Positions 26,712-35,529 of a DNA stretch of 64,000 nt are shown in pieces; the first letter of the stretch is position 1; every line of letters begins with the position of its first letter. The translations under genes were made by a program, and so were the position numbers. The notes beneath the pieces were generated by a model. That model had not been told where the DNA came from, did no database searches, and worked only from the letters and a program-made list of their open reading frames with translations. This DNA comes from Streptomyces sp. NBC_01317. Its GTDB lineage: Bacteria > Actinomycetota > Actinomycetes > Streptomycetales > Streptomycetaceae. The stretch is taken from the NCBI RefSeq assembly GCF_035961655.1, contig NZ_CP108393.1, positions 5,689,001 through 5,753,000 on the forward strand, read 5' to 3'.

Positions 26712-27944
26712 ATGCCATCCGTACTGCCCGACGGCGAACCCATGCCCGAGACCGGCGCACTCCCCCCACCCGCCCTCGACGGCGCGGCCGCGCGCCCCCT
26801 GGGGTTCTACCTGCACGTCCCCTACTGCGCCACCCGCTGCGGATACTGCGACTTCAACACCTACACCGCCACCGAGCTCCGCGGCAGCGGCGGCGTGCTG
26901 GCCTCCCGGGACAATTACGCCGACACCCTGATCGACGAGATACGGCTGGCCAGGAAGGTCCTGGGCGACGACCTCCGCCCCGTCCGCACGGTCTTCGTCG
27001 GGGGCGGCACGCCCACGCTCCTGGCCGCCGACGACCTCGTGCGGATGCTCAACGCCGTCCGCGACGAGTTCGGGCTCGCGGACGGCGCCGAGGTCACCAC
27101 CGAGGCGAACCCGGAATCCGTGGACCCGGAATACCTCGCGGCCCTCCGCGACGGAGGGTTCAACCGGATCTCCTTCGGGATGCAGAGCGCCCGGCAGCAC
27201 GTCCTCAAGGTCCTGGACCGTACCCACACCCCCGGCCGCCCCGAGGCGTGCGTCGCCGAGGCGCGGGCCGCCGGGTTCGAGCACGTCAACCTCGACCTGA
27301 TCTACGGCACCCCCGGCGAGAGCGACGACGACTGGCGCGCCTCGCTCGACGCCGCCGTGGGCGCCGGACCCGACCACATCAGCGCCTACGCGCTCATCGT
27401 GGAGGAGGGCACCCAGCTCGCCCGCCGCATCCGGCGCGGCGAGGTCCCGATGACGGACGACGACGAGCACGCGGACCGGTACCTGATCGCGGACGAGGTG
27501 CTCGCGAAGGCCGGGTTCTCCTGGTACGAGGTGTCGAACTGGGCCACGACCGAAGCGGGCCGCTGCCTGCACAACGAGCTGTACTGGCGCGGTGCCGACT
27601 GGTGGGGAGCGGGCCCCGGCGCCCACAGCCACGTCGGCGGGGTCCGCTGGTGGAACGTGAAGCACCCGGGCGCGTACGCCGCCGCGCTCGCCGAGGGCCG
27701 CTCGCCCGGCGCGGGGCGGGAGATCCTGACGGCGGAGGACCGCCGCGTCGAGCGGATCCTGCTGGAGCTGCGGCTGTCCGACGGAGTGCCGCTCTCGCTG
27801 CTGGCCACGGCAGGCCTCGCCGCCGCCGCCCGCGCGGTCGCCGACGGCCTGCTGGAGCCGGGGCCGTACGACCAGGGCCGGGGCGTTCTGACCCTGCGGG
27901 GCCGGCTGCTCGCCGACGCCGTGGTGCGGGATCTGGTGGACTAG
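26712..27944 (+). CDS. hemW: HemW-like radical SAM haem chaperone
   Basis: 410 residues of the coproporphyrinogen III oxidase-like radical SAM family. The 4Fe-4S motif is C39-x3-C43-x2-C46 (YCATRCGYCDF), followed by the glycine-rich SAM motif VFVGGGTPTLL and EANPES. The HNxxYW motif (HNELYWRGADWWGAGPGAHS), typical of HemW rather than HemN, is present. HemW transfers haem to respiratory proteins. No good RBS lies before ATG 26712; a weak TANNNT-like GACACT is 6 nt upstream, so a leaderless mRNA is possible. A start at the next ATG (26742) cannot be excluded. Confidence 0.92.
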   Translation: MPSVLPDGEPMPETGALPPPALDGAAARPLGFYLHVPYCATRCGYCDFNTYTATELRGSGGVLASRDNYADTLIDEIRLARKVLGDDLRPVRTVFVGGGTPTLLAADDLVRMLNAVRDEFGLADGAEVTTEANPESVDPEYLAALRDGGFNRISFGMQSARQHVLKVLDRTHTPGRPEACVAEARAAGFEHVNLDLIYGTPGESDDDWRASLDAAVGAGPDHISAYALIVEEGTQLARRIRRGEVPMTDDDEHADRYLIADEVLAKAGFSWYEVSNWATTEAGRCLHNELYWRGADWWGAGPGAHSHVGGVRWWNVKHPGAYAAALAEGRSPGAGREILTAEDRRVERILLELRLSDGVPLSLLATAGLAAAARAVADGLLEPGPYDQGRGVLTLRGRLLADAVVRDLVD

Positions 27945-28017
27945 ACGGGGCGCCGATGAATTTCCGGGGCTTGGCCGGTCCCTCCTTCTGAAACCGTGAC
28001 TTCGGAGAGGTGGACCC

Positions 28018-29157
28018 ATGACCACGCTGCACGACCTGCTGCTCGCCCGCGTCGAGGACGGAACCGTGCCCGGCGCCGTGGGCCTGGTGGCCCGGGACGG
28101 AGACGTCGAGGTGGCCGTCGCCGGGGCCGTCGACACCGAGGGCACCTCGCCGATGGCCCGGGACTCGGTCTTCCGTATCGCCTCGCTCACCAAGCCGATC
28201 ACCGCCGCGGCGGTCATGATGCTGGTCGACGACGGGCTGATCGCCCTCGGCGACCCGGTCCGGCGGTGGCTGCCCGAGCTGGCCGAGCCGGTGGTGGTCC
28301 GTACGCCCGGCGGTCCCGTCGACGACGTCGTGCCGGCCGACCGGCCCATCACCGTCGCCGACCTGCTCTCCTCCCGTGCCGGATACGGCTTCCCCGACGA
28401 CTTCTCCCTGCCAGCCGTCGCGCTGCTCTTCAGCGAGCTGCTGCAAGGCCCGCCGCAGCCGCAGGCCGTCCCCGAGCCGGACGAGTGGATGGCCAGGCTC
28501 GGCCGCGTCCCCCTGCTGCGCCAGCCGGGCGAGGCGTGGCTGTACAACATCTGCTCCGACATCCAGGGCGTCCTGGCCGCCCGCGTCACCGGCCGGCCCC
28601 TGGGCGAGTTCCTGGCCGAGCGGCTGTTCGAGCCGCTCTCCATGAACGACACCGGCTTCTCCCTGCCGGCCGGCGGACTCGACCGGTTCACCAGCTACTA
28701 CCGCGACGACCTCACCCTGGTCGACGCCCCCGGCGGGCAGTGGAACGAGCTGCCACCGTTCCCCTCCGGCGCGGGCGGGCTCGTCTCCACTGTTGATGAT
28801 TTGTATGCTTTTGCCCGGCTGCTCCTCGGCGGCGGGAGCGCGGGCGGCAAGCGGCTGCTGTCCACCGAGTCGGTGCGGCTGATGACCACCGACCACCTGA
28901 CCCCCGCCCAGCGCACCGCCGGTGAGCTGTTCCTGGAGGGCCAGGGCTGGGGCTACGGCGGTTCGGTCGACGTGAAGGCCGCCGATCCGTGGAACGTGCC
29001 GGGGCGGTACGGCTGGGTCGGCGGTACGGGCACCGCCGCGCACCTCGTCCCGTCGACCGGCGCGGTCAGCATCCTGCTCACCCAGCGGGCGATGGCCAGT
29101 CCGACCCCGCCCGCCCTGATGCGTGACTTCTGGCGGTACGCGGCGGCGCAGGCCTGA
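28018..29157 (+). CDS. Serine hydrolase, class C beta-lactamase / EstB-like
   Basis: 379 residues with the penicillin-binding fold. The nucleophile motif is S56-L-T-K59 (RIASLTKP), the second-motif tyrosine is Y176 in WLYNICSD, a variant found in the esterase-like subfamily, and a late Gly-rich strand (WGYGGSVDV / WVGGTGTAAH) closes the site. No signal peptide, so it is probably cytoplasmic. Substrate is unknown: esterase or D-aminopeptidase activities are both found in this group. GGAGAGGTGG stands before ATG 28018. Codons 258-265 are a striking run of rare A/T-rich codons. Confidence 0.88.
   Translation: MTTLHDLLLARVEDGTVPGAVGLVARDGDVEVAVAGAVDTEGTSPMARDSVFRIASLTKPITAAAVMMLVDDGLIALGDPVRRWLPELAEPVVVRTPGGPVDDVVPADRPITVADLLSSRAGYGFPDDFSLPAVALLFSELLQGPPQPQAVPEPDEWMARLGRVPLLRQPGEAWLYNICSDIQGVLAARVTGRPLGEFLAERLFEPLSMNDTGFSLPAGGLDRFTSYYRDDLTLVDAPGGQWNELPPFPSGAGGLVSTVDDLYAFARLLLGGGSAGGKRLLSTESVRLMTTDHLTPAQRTAGELFLEGQGWGYGGSVDVKAADPWNVPGRYGWVGGTGTAAHLVPSTGAVSILLTQRAMASPTPPALMRDFWRYAAAQA
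28789..28812 (+). other. Run of eight rare A/T-rich codons in hydrolase gene
   Basis: ACT GTT GAT GAT TTG TAT GCT TTT encode TVDDLYAF. Each is a minor codon in a genome where nearly every third base is G or C. The protein sequence itself is normal for the family (STVDDLYAFARL), so only the synonymous choice is odd. Confidence 0.9.
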
Positions 29158-29177
29158 CGTTCGCGGAGGCCTGTCGT

Positions 29178-29999
29178 TCAGGGGGCCGGTTCCGTGACGA
29201 AGTCGATCAGGCGCTCCACCGAGCCCAGCAGCGCCGGCTCCAGATCGCGGTACGAATGGACCCTGGACAGGATGTGCTGCCATGCGGCCCCGGTGTTCTC
29301 CGGCCAGCCCAGCGCCCGGCACACGCCCGTCTTCCAGTCCTCGCCCCTCGGCACCCGGGGCCACGCCGCGATGCCCACCGAGGACGGCTTCACGGCCTCC
29401 CAGACGTCGATGTACGGGTGGCCCACCACCAGGACGTCCGCGCCCGTCACCGCCGCCGCGATCCGGGACTCCTTCGATCCCGGCACCAGGTGGTCGACCA
29501 GGACGCCCAGCCGCGCGTCCGGCGCCGGGGCGAACTCCGCGACCACCGCCGGGAGATCGTCCACACCCTCCAGGTATTCGACCACCACCCCCTCGATCCG
29601 CAGGTCGTCGCCCCAGACACGCTCGACCAGCTCCGCGTCGTGCCGGCCCTCCACATAGATCCGCCCGGCCCGGGCGACGCGGGCGCGCGCCCCGGGGACC
29701 GCGATCGATCCGGAGGCCGTACGGGTGGGCCGTACCGGACCCCCGGCCGTGGGGCGGACCAGCGTCACCACCCGGCCCTCCAGCAGGAAGCCCCGGACCG
29801 CCAGCGGGAAGACGCGCTGCTTGCCGAAGCGGTCCTCCAGGGTCACGGTCGGCCCCTCCGCCGTCTTCTCGCAGCGGATCACCGCGCCGCAGAACCCGGT
29901 CGCCACCTCCTCGACCACCAGATCCGGCTCGGCGGGCACCTCCGGCGCCGAGGTCGGCTTCTTCCACGGAGGGGTCAGGTCGGGGCTGTAGCTGCGCAT
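29178..29999 (-). CDS. DUF3097 family protein
   Basis: 273 residues, starting MRSYSPDLTPPWKKP as actinobacterial DUF3097 proteins do. The first half is beta-rich (VTLEDRFGKQRVFPLAVRGF). The second half holds a TOPRIM-like segment (GRIYVEGRHDAELVERVWGDDLR, followed by GVLVDHLVPGSKESRIA and VVGHPYIDVWEAVKPSS), suggesting a nucleotide-transfer or nuclease-type catalytic core. Function is not established. ATG 29999 has TATCGT 7 nt upstream on its strand, a leaderless-type signal. It is the downstream neighbour of the MBL hydrolase gene. Confidence 0.88.
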   Translation of the reverse strand: MRSYSPDLTPPWKKPTSAPEVPAEPDLVVEEVATGFCGAVIRCEKTAEGPTVTLEDRFGKQRVFPLAVRGFLLEGRVVTLVRPTAGGPVRPTRTASGSIAVPGARARVARAGRIYVEGRHDAELVERVWGDDLRIEGVVVEYLEGVDDLPAVVAEFAPAPDARLGVLVDHLVPGSKESRIAAAVTGADVLVVGHPYIDVWEAVKPSSVGIAAWPRVPRGEDWKTGVCRALGWPENTGAAWQHILSRVHSYRDLEPALLGSVERLIDFVTEPAP

Positions 30000-30029
30000 G
30001 GCCAAGACGATAAACGGACGGGAGGCCCG

Positions 30030-30767
30030 CTACAGCGACACGCCGAAACGTACCGCCAGCGCGTCCCGCTGTGCCCGTACGAACGCCGCGTCCACCACCG
30101 CTCCATGACCTGGCACGTACACCGCGTCCTCCCCGCCCAGCGCCAGCAGCCGGTCCAGGGCGGCCGGCCACCGTGACGTGATCGCGTCCGGCCCCGCCTG
30201 CGGCTCCCCCGACTCCTCCACCAGGTCGCCGCAGAAGAGCACCGGCGCCGAGCCGTCCCCGGCCGGGACCAGCAGGGCCAGGTCGTGGGCCGTGTGGCCG
30301 GGCCCCGCGTTCGCCAGCAGCACCCGGGGGCCGCCGAGGTCCAGGGTCAGCTCGCCCGACACCGCGTGCCCCGGCAGGACGAGCGCGTCCCGCGCGAGAG
30401 CCGCCTCCGCCGCGTCCACCCCCTCGCGCACGGCGTCCTCGTACAGCGCGCCGCCGCCCCGCGCCAGCAGTTCCGCCAGGCCCACCGCCCCGTACACCTC
30501 CGCGTCCGTGAACGCCGCCGTCCCCAGCACGTGGTCGAAGTGCGGATGGCTGAGCGCGACGTGCGTGACGGGCCGCCCGGGGCCCAGCAGGGCGGCCACG
30601 TCCGCCCGCAGCGCCGCGCCCTCACTGGGCGTCGAGCCCGTGTCGTACAGCAGGACGCCGGTGTCACCGGCCACGAGTCCGGCGGTCGCGTCCCACCCGG
30701 GCAGCCGGCACCGGCCCGCCCGCGGCGACAGCCGCTCCCACCCGCGCTCTTCCCAACGGATGTCCAT
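30030..30767 (-). CDS. MBL-fold metallo-hydrolase
   Basis: 245 residues. The zinc-binding signature is HPHFDH ([12 protein letters not shown]), with further ligands in [15 protein letters not shown] and [10 protein letters not shown]. This is the small-molecule hydrolase branch (glyoxalase II/lactamase-like) and the substrate is not identifiable. TAGCGT stands 6 nt before ATG 30767, again a leaderless-type promoter. It is divergent from hrcA, with 164 bp between them. Confidence 0.85.
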   Translation of the reverse strand: MDIRWEERGWERLSPRAGRCRLPGWDATAGLVAGDTGVLLYDTGSTPSEGAALRADVAALLGPGRPVTHVALSHPHFDHVLGTAAFTDAEVYGAVGLAELLARGGGALYEDAVREGVDAAEAALARDALVLPGHAVSGELTLDLGGPRVLLANAGPGHTAHDLALLVPAGDGSAPVLFCGDLVEESGEPQAGPDAITSRWPAALDRLLALGGEDAVYVPGHGAVVDAAFVRAQRDALAVRFGVSL

Positions 30768-30849
30768 GCGAGGACGCTATCCGCAATGACGCGCGGCCTC
30801 GCGCGGTAGCGTGGTCGGTCACCCTTGCTAGGGGCGTACCCCACAGCCG

Positions 30850-30855
30850 TACACT
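30850..30855 (+). promoter_or_regulatory. Candidate -10 box of hrcA-dnaJ operon
   Basis: TACACT fits TANNNT. A TTGCTA at 30825-30830 could serve as -35, but the 19-bp spacer is long. The expected start point near 30862 would place the CIRCE element at the beginning of the transcript, the usual position for HrcA repression. Confidence 0.4.
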
Positions 30856-30868
30856 GTCGGGGGGAATG

Positions 30869-30895
30869 CTGGCACTCCCTCCGGGTGAGTGCCAA
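30869..30895. promoter_or_regulatory. CIRCE operator (HrcA binding site)
   Basis: CTGGCACTC - 9 bp - GAGTGCCAA, matching the CIRCE inverted repeat TTAGCACTC-N9-GAGTGCTAA with the TGGCACTC/GAGTGCCA variant common in high-GC actinobacteria. It stands 37 bp before hrcA, so the operon is autoregulated and heat-inducible. Confidence 0.92.
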
Positions 30896-30931
30896 GCCGG
30901 ATCCGACGGACGACAGCGGGAGGTGTGCGCG

Positions 30932-31948
30932 ATGCTCAGTGAACGCAGACTCGAAGTGCTCCGCGCGATCGTCCAGGACTACGTCGGCACCGAGGAGCCG
31001 GTCGGTTCCAAGGCGCTCACCGAGCGGCACAAGCTCGGCGTGTCTCCGGCGACGGTCCGCAACGACATGGCGGTGCTGGAGGACGAGGGCTTCATCGCCC
31101 AGCCGCACACCAGCGCCGGCCGTATCCCGACCGACAAGGGCTACCGGCTCTTCGTGGACCGGCTGGCGGGGGTCAAGCCCCTGTCGTCGCCGGAGCGCCG
31201 GGCCATCCAGAACTTCCTGGACAGCGCGGTCGACCTCGACGACGTGGTGGGCCGTACGGTACGGCTGCTCGCGCAGCTGACCCGGCAGGTCGCGGTGGTG
31301 CAGTACCCCTCGCTGACCCGCTCGACGGTGCGGCACGTGGAGCTGCTCGCCCTGGCCTCCGCCCGGCTGATGCTCGTGTTGATCACGGACACCGGCCGGG
31401 TCGAACAACGCATGATCGACTGCCCCGCGCCCTTCGGGGAGACCGCCCTCGCGGACCTGCGGGCCCGGCTCAACAGCCGGGTCGTCGGACGCCGTTTCTC
31501 GGACGTCCCGCAGCTCGTGCAGGACCTTCCCGACTCGTTCGAGCAGGAGGACCGCGGGGTCGTCACGACGGTGCTCGCGACCCTGCTCGAAACGCTGGTC
31601 GAGGAGACCGAGGAGCGGCTGGTGATCGGCGGTACGGCCAATCTCACCCGCTTCGGACACGATTTCCCGCTCACCATCCGGCCGGTGCTGGAGGCGCTGG
31701 AGGAGCAGGTCGTGCTCCTCAAGCTGCTGGGTGAGGCGGAGCACCCGGGCATGACCGTACGTATCGGGCACGAGAACGCCCATGAGGGCCTCAACTCCAC
31801 GTCCGTCGTCGCGGTCGGCTACGGTTCGGGCGACGAGGCAGTCGCCAAACTCGGCGTGGTCGGACCGACCCGCATGGACTACCCCGGAACGATGGGAGCG
31901 GTACGCGCAGTGGCACGTTACGTCGGACAGATCCTGGCGGAGTCGTAA
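30932..31948 (+). CDS. hrcA: Heat-inducible transcription repressor HrcA
   Basis: 338 residues. The N-terminal winged helix (about 1-75) has [26 protein letters not shown] and the recognition segment [35 protein letters not shown]. The dimerisation/GAF-like and C-terminal domains follow ([43 protein letters not shown]). It represses chaperone operons through CIRCE and needs GroEL for activity. GGGAGG lies 8 nt upstream of ATG 30932. dnaJ follows directly after the TAA. Confidence 0.97.
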   Translation: MLSERRLEVLRAIVQDYVGTEEPVGSKALTERHKLGVSPATVRNDMAVLEDEGFIAQPHTSAGRIPTDKGYRLFVDRLAGVKPLSSPERRAIQNFLDSAVDLDDVVGRTVRLLAQLTRQVAVVQYPSLTRSTVRHVELLALASARLMLVLITDTGRVEQRMIDCPAPFGETALADLRARLNSRVVGRRFSDVPQLVQDLPDSFEQEDRGVVTTVLATLLETLVEETEERLVIGGTANLTRFGHDFPLTIRPVLEALEEQVVLLKLLGEAEHPGMTVRIGHENAHEGLNSTSVVAVGYGSGDEAVAKLGVVGPTRMDYPGTMGAVRAVARYVGQILAES

Positions 31949-33085
31949 GTGGCCACGGACTACTACGCCGTTCTCGGCGTGCGCCGCGACGCGTCTCAGG
32001 ACGAGATCAAGAAGGCATTCCGCAGGCTCGCCCGCGAGCTGCACCCGGATGTCAATCCCGATCCCAAGACGCAGGAGCGCTTCAAGGAGATCAACGCCGC
32101 GTACGAGGTGCTGTCGGACCCGCAGAAGAAGCAGGTCTACGACCTCGGCGGGGACCCGCTGTCCGCGAGCGGCGGAGGCGGTGCGGGCGGTTTCGGAGCC
32201 GGTGGCTTCGGCAACTTCTCGGACATCATGGACGCGTTCTTCGGTACGTCGCAGCAGCGCGGGCCGCGCTCGCGGACGCGGCGGGGCCAGGACGCGATGA
32301 TCCGGCTGGAGATCGACCTCAACGAGTCGGCCTTCGGCACCACCAAGGACATCCAGGTCGACACGGCCGTGGTCTGCACGACCTGCTCGGGCGAGGGGGC
32401 GGCGCCGGGCACCTCGGCGCAGACCTGCGACATGTGCCGCGGTCGCGGCGAGGTCTCGCAGGTCACGCGGTCCTTCCTGGGCCAGGTCATGACCTCGCGG
32501 CCCTGCCCGCAGTGCCAGGGCTTCGGTACGGTCGTCCCGACGCCGTGCCCCGAGTGCGCCGGTGACGGGCGGATCCGCTCGCGCCGCACGCTCACGGTCA
32601 AGATCCCGGCGGGTGTGGACAACGGCACGAGGATCCAGCTCGCGGGCGAGGGCGAGGTCGGCCCCGGCGGCGGCCCCGCCGGTGACCTGTACGTGGAGAT
32701 CCACGAGCTGCCGCACGCGGTGTTCCAGCGGCGCGGCGACGACCTGCACTGCACGGTGACCGTCCCCATGACGGCGGCGTCCCTGGGCACCAAGTGCCCG
32801 CTGGAGACGCTGGACGGGGTGGAGGACATCGACGTACGGCCCGGCACGCAGTCGGGGCAGTCGATCCCGCTGCACGGGCGGGGCATCACGCACCTGCGCG
32901 GCGGCGGGCGCGGCGACCTCATCGTGCATGTCGAGGTCACGACCCCGTCGAAGCTGGACGCCGAGCAGGAACGCCTGCTGCGGGAGCTGGCGGTGCTGCG
33001 CGGCGAGGAACGCCCCCTGGGCCAGTTCCAGCCGGGACAGCAGGGCCTCTTCTCCAGATTGAAGGACGCGTTCAACGGCCGTTGA
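31949..33085 (+). CDS. dnaJ: Molecular chaperone DnaJ (DnaJ2)
   Basis: 378 residues, a type I DnaJ. The J domain (1-66) has HPD at 32-34. A Gly/Phe-rich linker (about 72-92) follows, then four zinc repeats CTTCSGEG, CDMCRGRG, CPQCQGFG and CPECAGDG, and two C-terminal substrate-binding domains. It stimulates DnaK ATPase and delivers unfolded proteins. GTG 31949 abuts the hrcA stop codon, so translation is coupled. This hrcA-linked copy is the one called dnaJ2 in Streptomyces; the dnaK-linked copy is outside the window. Confidence 0.97.
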   Translation: MATDYYAVLGVRRDASQDEIKKAFRRLARELHPDVNPDPKTQERFKEINAAYEVLSDPQKKQVYDLGGDPLSASGGGGAGGFGAGGFGNFSDIMDAFFGTSQQRGPRSRTRRGQDAMIRLEIDLNESAFGTTKDIQVDTAVVCTTCSGEGAAPGTSAQTCDMCRGRGEVSQVTRSFLGQVMTSRPCPQCQGFGTVVPTPCPECAGDGRIRSRRTLTVKIPAGVDNGTRIQLAGEGEVGPGGGPAGDLYVEIHELPHAVFQRRGDDLHCTVTVPMTAASLGTKCPLETLDGVEDIDVRPGTQSGQSIPLHGRGITHLRGGGRGDLIVHVEVTTPSKLDAEQERLLRELAVLRGEERPLGQFQPGQQGLFSRLKDAFNGR

Positions 33086-33122
33086 CAGACGTCCTTGATC
33101 AGCTTTGACCGCTGCCCTTGAT

Positions 33123-33155
33123 CGCCGGGCGGGCTGAAATCAAGCCCGTCCGGCG
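33123..33155 (+). terminator. Terminator-like hairpin built from two dispersed elements
   Basis: CGCCGGGCGGGCT (33123-33135) pairs with AGCCCGTCCGGCG (33143-33155) with one G:T, loop GAAATCA. The right arm belongs to an inverted copy of the 22-bp dispersed element (33143-33164); the left is a diverged forward copy. It lies 38 nt after the dnaJ stop. Confidence 0.7.
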
Positions 33156-33230
33156 ATTGAGGACACACTGCGGCCGCAGGCCGCGCCCCCGGATCCCCCG
33201 AGCGGCGAGCGACATGGCACCATGCTTCGC

Positions 33231-34307
33231 ATGTCCTCCGCACTGACCGATCTCTGCCGGTATCCCATCGTGCAGGCCCCCATGGCGGGCGGTGCCTCCT
33301 GCCCGCAGCTCGCCGCGGCCGTCTCCGACGCCGGCGGGCTCGGGTTCCTCGCCGCCGGGTACAAATCGGTCGATGTGATGTACGAGGAGATCAAGCACCT
33401 CCGCGGTCTCACCTCGCGCCCCTTCGGCGTCAACCTCTTCATGCCCCAGCCGCACTACGCGGACAGCGCGGCCGTCGAGGTCTACCGCAACCAGCTCGCC
33501 GGTGAGGCCACCTGGTACGAGACCCCGCTCGGCGACCCGGAGAGCGGCCGGGACGACGGGTACGAGGCGAAGCTGGCGATCCTGCTGGACGACCCGGTCC
33601 CGGTCGTCTCGTTCACCTTCGGCTGCCCCACCCGTACGACCCTCGACGCCTTCGCCAAGGTCGGCACGCTCACCGTCGTCACCGTCACCACCCCCGAAGA
33701 GGCCCAGACCGCCCAGTGGTCCGGCGCCGACGCCGTCTGCGTCCAGGGCATCGAGGCCGGCGGCCACCAGGGCACCCACCGCGACGACCCGGAGAACGAC
33801 GGCGTGGGCCTCGGGCTGCTCGCGCTGCTCGGGCTGGTCAAGGAGACCGTCGACCTCCCGATCGTCGCGACCGGCGGCATCATGCGCGGCGGCCAGATCG
33901 CCGGGGTGCTGGCGGCGGGCGCGGACGCGGCGCAGCTCGGCACGGCGTTCCTGGTGTGCCCGGAGTCCGGGGCGAGCGCGCTGCACAAGGACGCCATGAC
34001 CAACCCGCTGTTCGTACGGACCCAGTTGACGCGCGCGTTCTCCGGCCGCCCCGCCCGGGGCCTCGTCAACCGCTTCATGAGCGAGCACGGCAAGTACGCC
34101 CCGGCCGCCTACCCGGAGGTGCACCACGTCACCGCCGGGCTGCGCAAGGCCGCCGCGAAGGTCGGTGACGCGCAGGGCATGGCGCTGTGGGCCGGGCAGG
34201 GCCACCGGCTGGCCCGTGACCTGCCGGCCGCGACCCTGGTCAACGTCCTCGTCACCGAGTTCGAGGTGGCCGGCGCGGGCCTCGGCCGGCCGGGCAACGC
34301 CTCGTGA
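33231..34307 (+). CDS. Nitronate monooxygenase / 2-nitropropane dioxygenase-like
   Basis: 358 residues. FMN-dependent TIM-barrel oxidase family that detoxifies alkyl nitronates. Typical motifs: IVQAPMAGG at the N-terminus, LGFLAAGY, FGVNLFMP, then VQGIEAGGHQGTH (catalytic-histidine region), PIVATGGIMRGGQIAGVLAAGADAAQLGTAFL split by turns. Start choice is between ATG 33222 and 33231; neither has a clear RBS, and 33231 gives the usual MSSALTDLCRYP. It overlaps rsmE by GTGA. Confidence 0.88.
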   Translation: MSSALTDLCRYPIVQAPMAGGASCPQLAAAVSDAGGLGFLAAGYKSVDVMYEEIKHLRGLTSRPFGVNLFMPQPHYADSAAVEVYRNQLAGEATWYETPLGDPESGRDDGYEAKLAILLDDPVPVVSFTFGCPTRTTLDAFAKVGTLTVVTVTTPEEAQTAQWSGADAVCVQGIEAGGHQGTHRDDPENDGVGLGLLALLGLVKETVDLPIVATGGIMRGGQIAGVLAAGADAAQLGTAFLVCPESGASALHKDAMTNPLFVRTQLTRAFSGRPARGLVNRFMSEHGKYAPAAYPEVHHVTAGLRKAAAKVGDAQGMALWAGQGHRLARDLPAATLVNVLVTEFEVAGAGLGRPGNAS

Positions 34308-35053
34308 CCGCGCCGGTGTTCGTGGTGGACTGCTTCGGCGCGGGACCGGCCGGGCGGTTCGTCCTGGAGGGCGCCGAGGGGCGGCACGCGGTGTCCGTGA
34401 AGCGGCTGCACGCCGGCGAGGACGTCGTCCTGACCGACGGCAAGGGCCGCTGGGCGGACGGCGTGGTCCTCGGGACCGAGGGCAAGGACCGGCTGATCGT
34501 CCAGCTCGACTCGTACGCCGACGAACCGCCGGAGACCCCGCACATCACCGTCGTACAGGCCCTGCCCAAGGGCGACCGGGGCGAGGTGGCCGTCGAGACC
34601 ATGACGGAGACCGGTGTGGACGCCGTCGTCCCGTGGGCGGCCTCCCGGTGCGTCACCCGGTGGAACGGGGAGCGGGGCGCGAAGGCGCTCGCCAAGTGGC
34701 GTTCCACGGCACGGGAGTCGGGGAAGCAGTCGCGGCGGGTGCGGTTCCCCGAGGTGGCGGACGCGATGAGTACGAAGCAGGTCGCCGCGCTGCTGGCGAC
34801 GGCCGACTTCGCCGCCGTCCTGCACGAGGACCGGGACGCGGCGAGCGCCGCGCTCGCGTCGGCCGAACTGCCGCACGAGGGTTCCGTCGTGCTGGTCGTC
34901 GGACCCGAAGGGGGCGTGTCCCCCGAGGAGTTGGCGGCTTTCGCGGCGGCGGGCGCGAAGCCGTACCGGCTGGGCCACAGCGTGCTGCGTACGTCCACGG
35001 CGGGGACGGCGGCCGTGGCCGTGGTGATGGCCCGCACCGGCCGCTGGTCCTGA
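34304..35053 (+). CDS. rsmE: 16S rRNA m3U1498 methyltransferase RsmE
   Basis: 249 residues, SPOUT superfamily. The N-terminal PUA-like domain (about 1-70, GAEGRHAVSVKRLHAGEDV) is followed by the knotted SAM domain: VVQALPKGDRGE, VPWAASRCVTRW, VLVVGPEGGVSPEELAAF and LGHSVLRTSTAGTAA. The last motif is usually RTETA; here Ser replaces Glu. It methylates U1498 of 16S rRNA in the assembled 30S subunit. Start GTG 34304 overlaps the preceding stop. Confidence 0.95.
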   Translation: MTAPVFVVDCFGAGPAGRFVLEGAEGRHAVSVKRLHAGEDVVLTDGKGRWADGVVLGTEGKDRLIVQLDSYADEPPETPHITVVQALPKGDRGEVAVETMTETGVDAVVPWAASRCVTRWNGERGAKALAKWRSTARESGKQSRRVRFPEVADAMSTKQVAALLATADFAAVLHEDRDAASAALASAELPHEGSVVLVVGPEGGVSPEELAAFAAAGAKPYRLGHSVLRTSTAGTAAVAVVMARTGRWS

Positions 35054-35164
35054 TCCGTACGGCCCCCGGCCGCTAGCATGGCCGGGCGTGATCGCTGTGA
35101 TCACCGCGTCTCGTCATCGTCACCGTCATCACTGTCATCGCCGGATTCGAGGAGGGCCAGGACC

Positions 35165-35524
35165 ATGGCCGGAGAACCACAGGCCGACTGCCTGTTCTGC
35201 AAGATCGTGGCGGGGGACGTGCCGGCCACCGTCGTCCGCGAGACGGCGACCACCGTCGCCTTCCGGGACATCCACCCGCAGGCCCCCACCCACATCCTCG
35301 TCATCCCCCGCGTGCACTACCCCGACGCGGCCTCGCTGGCCGCCGCCGAGCCGGGGATCGCCGCCGACCTGCTGACCGAGGCCGGGACCATCGCCGCCGA
35401 GGAGGGCGCCGACTCCACCGGCTACCGGATCGTCTTCAACACCGGCAGCGGCGCCGGTCAGACCGTCTTCCACGCGCACGCCCACCTGCTGGGCGGCCGG
35501 GGCCTCAACTGGCCTCCTGGATAA
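35165..35524 (+). CDS. HIT family hydrolase (HINT-like)
   Basis: 119 residues. The histidine triad HAHAHLLGG stands near the C-terminus and the zinc-type CLFC lies at residues about 9-12 ([13 protein letters not shown]). HINT proteins hydrolyse AMP-lysine and similar phosphoramidates. AGGAGG (35150-35155) supports ATG 35165. The upstream 80 bp encode an unusual His/Arg-rich frame (see findings). rnz starts 5 nt after its stop. Confidence 0.93.
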   Translation: MAGEPQADCLFCKIVAGDVPATVVRETATTVAFRDIHPQAPTHILVIPRVHYPDAASLAAAEPGIAADLLTEAGTIAAEEGADSTGYRIVFNTGSGAGQTVFHAHAHLLGGRGLNWPPG

Positions 35525-35529
35525 GCGCC

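Noticed and set aside
27394..30171. 925-codon minus frame across hemW, hydrolase and DUF3097
   Set aside because: Crosses three well-supported genes on both strands; typical high-GC shadow.
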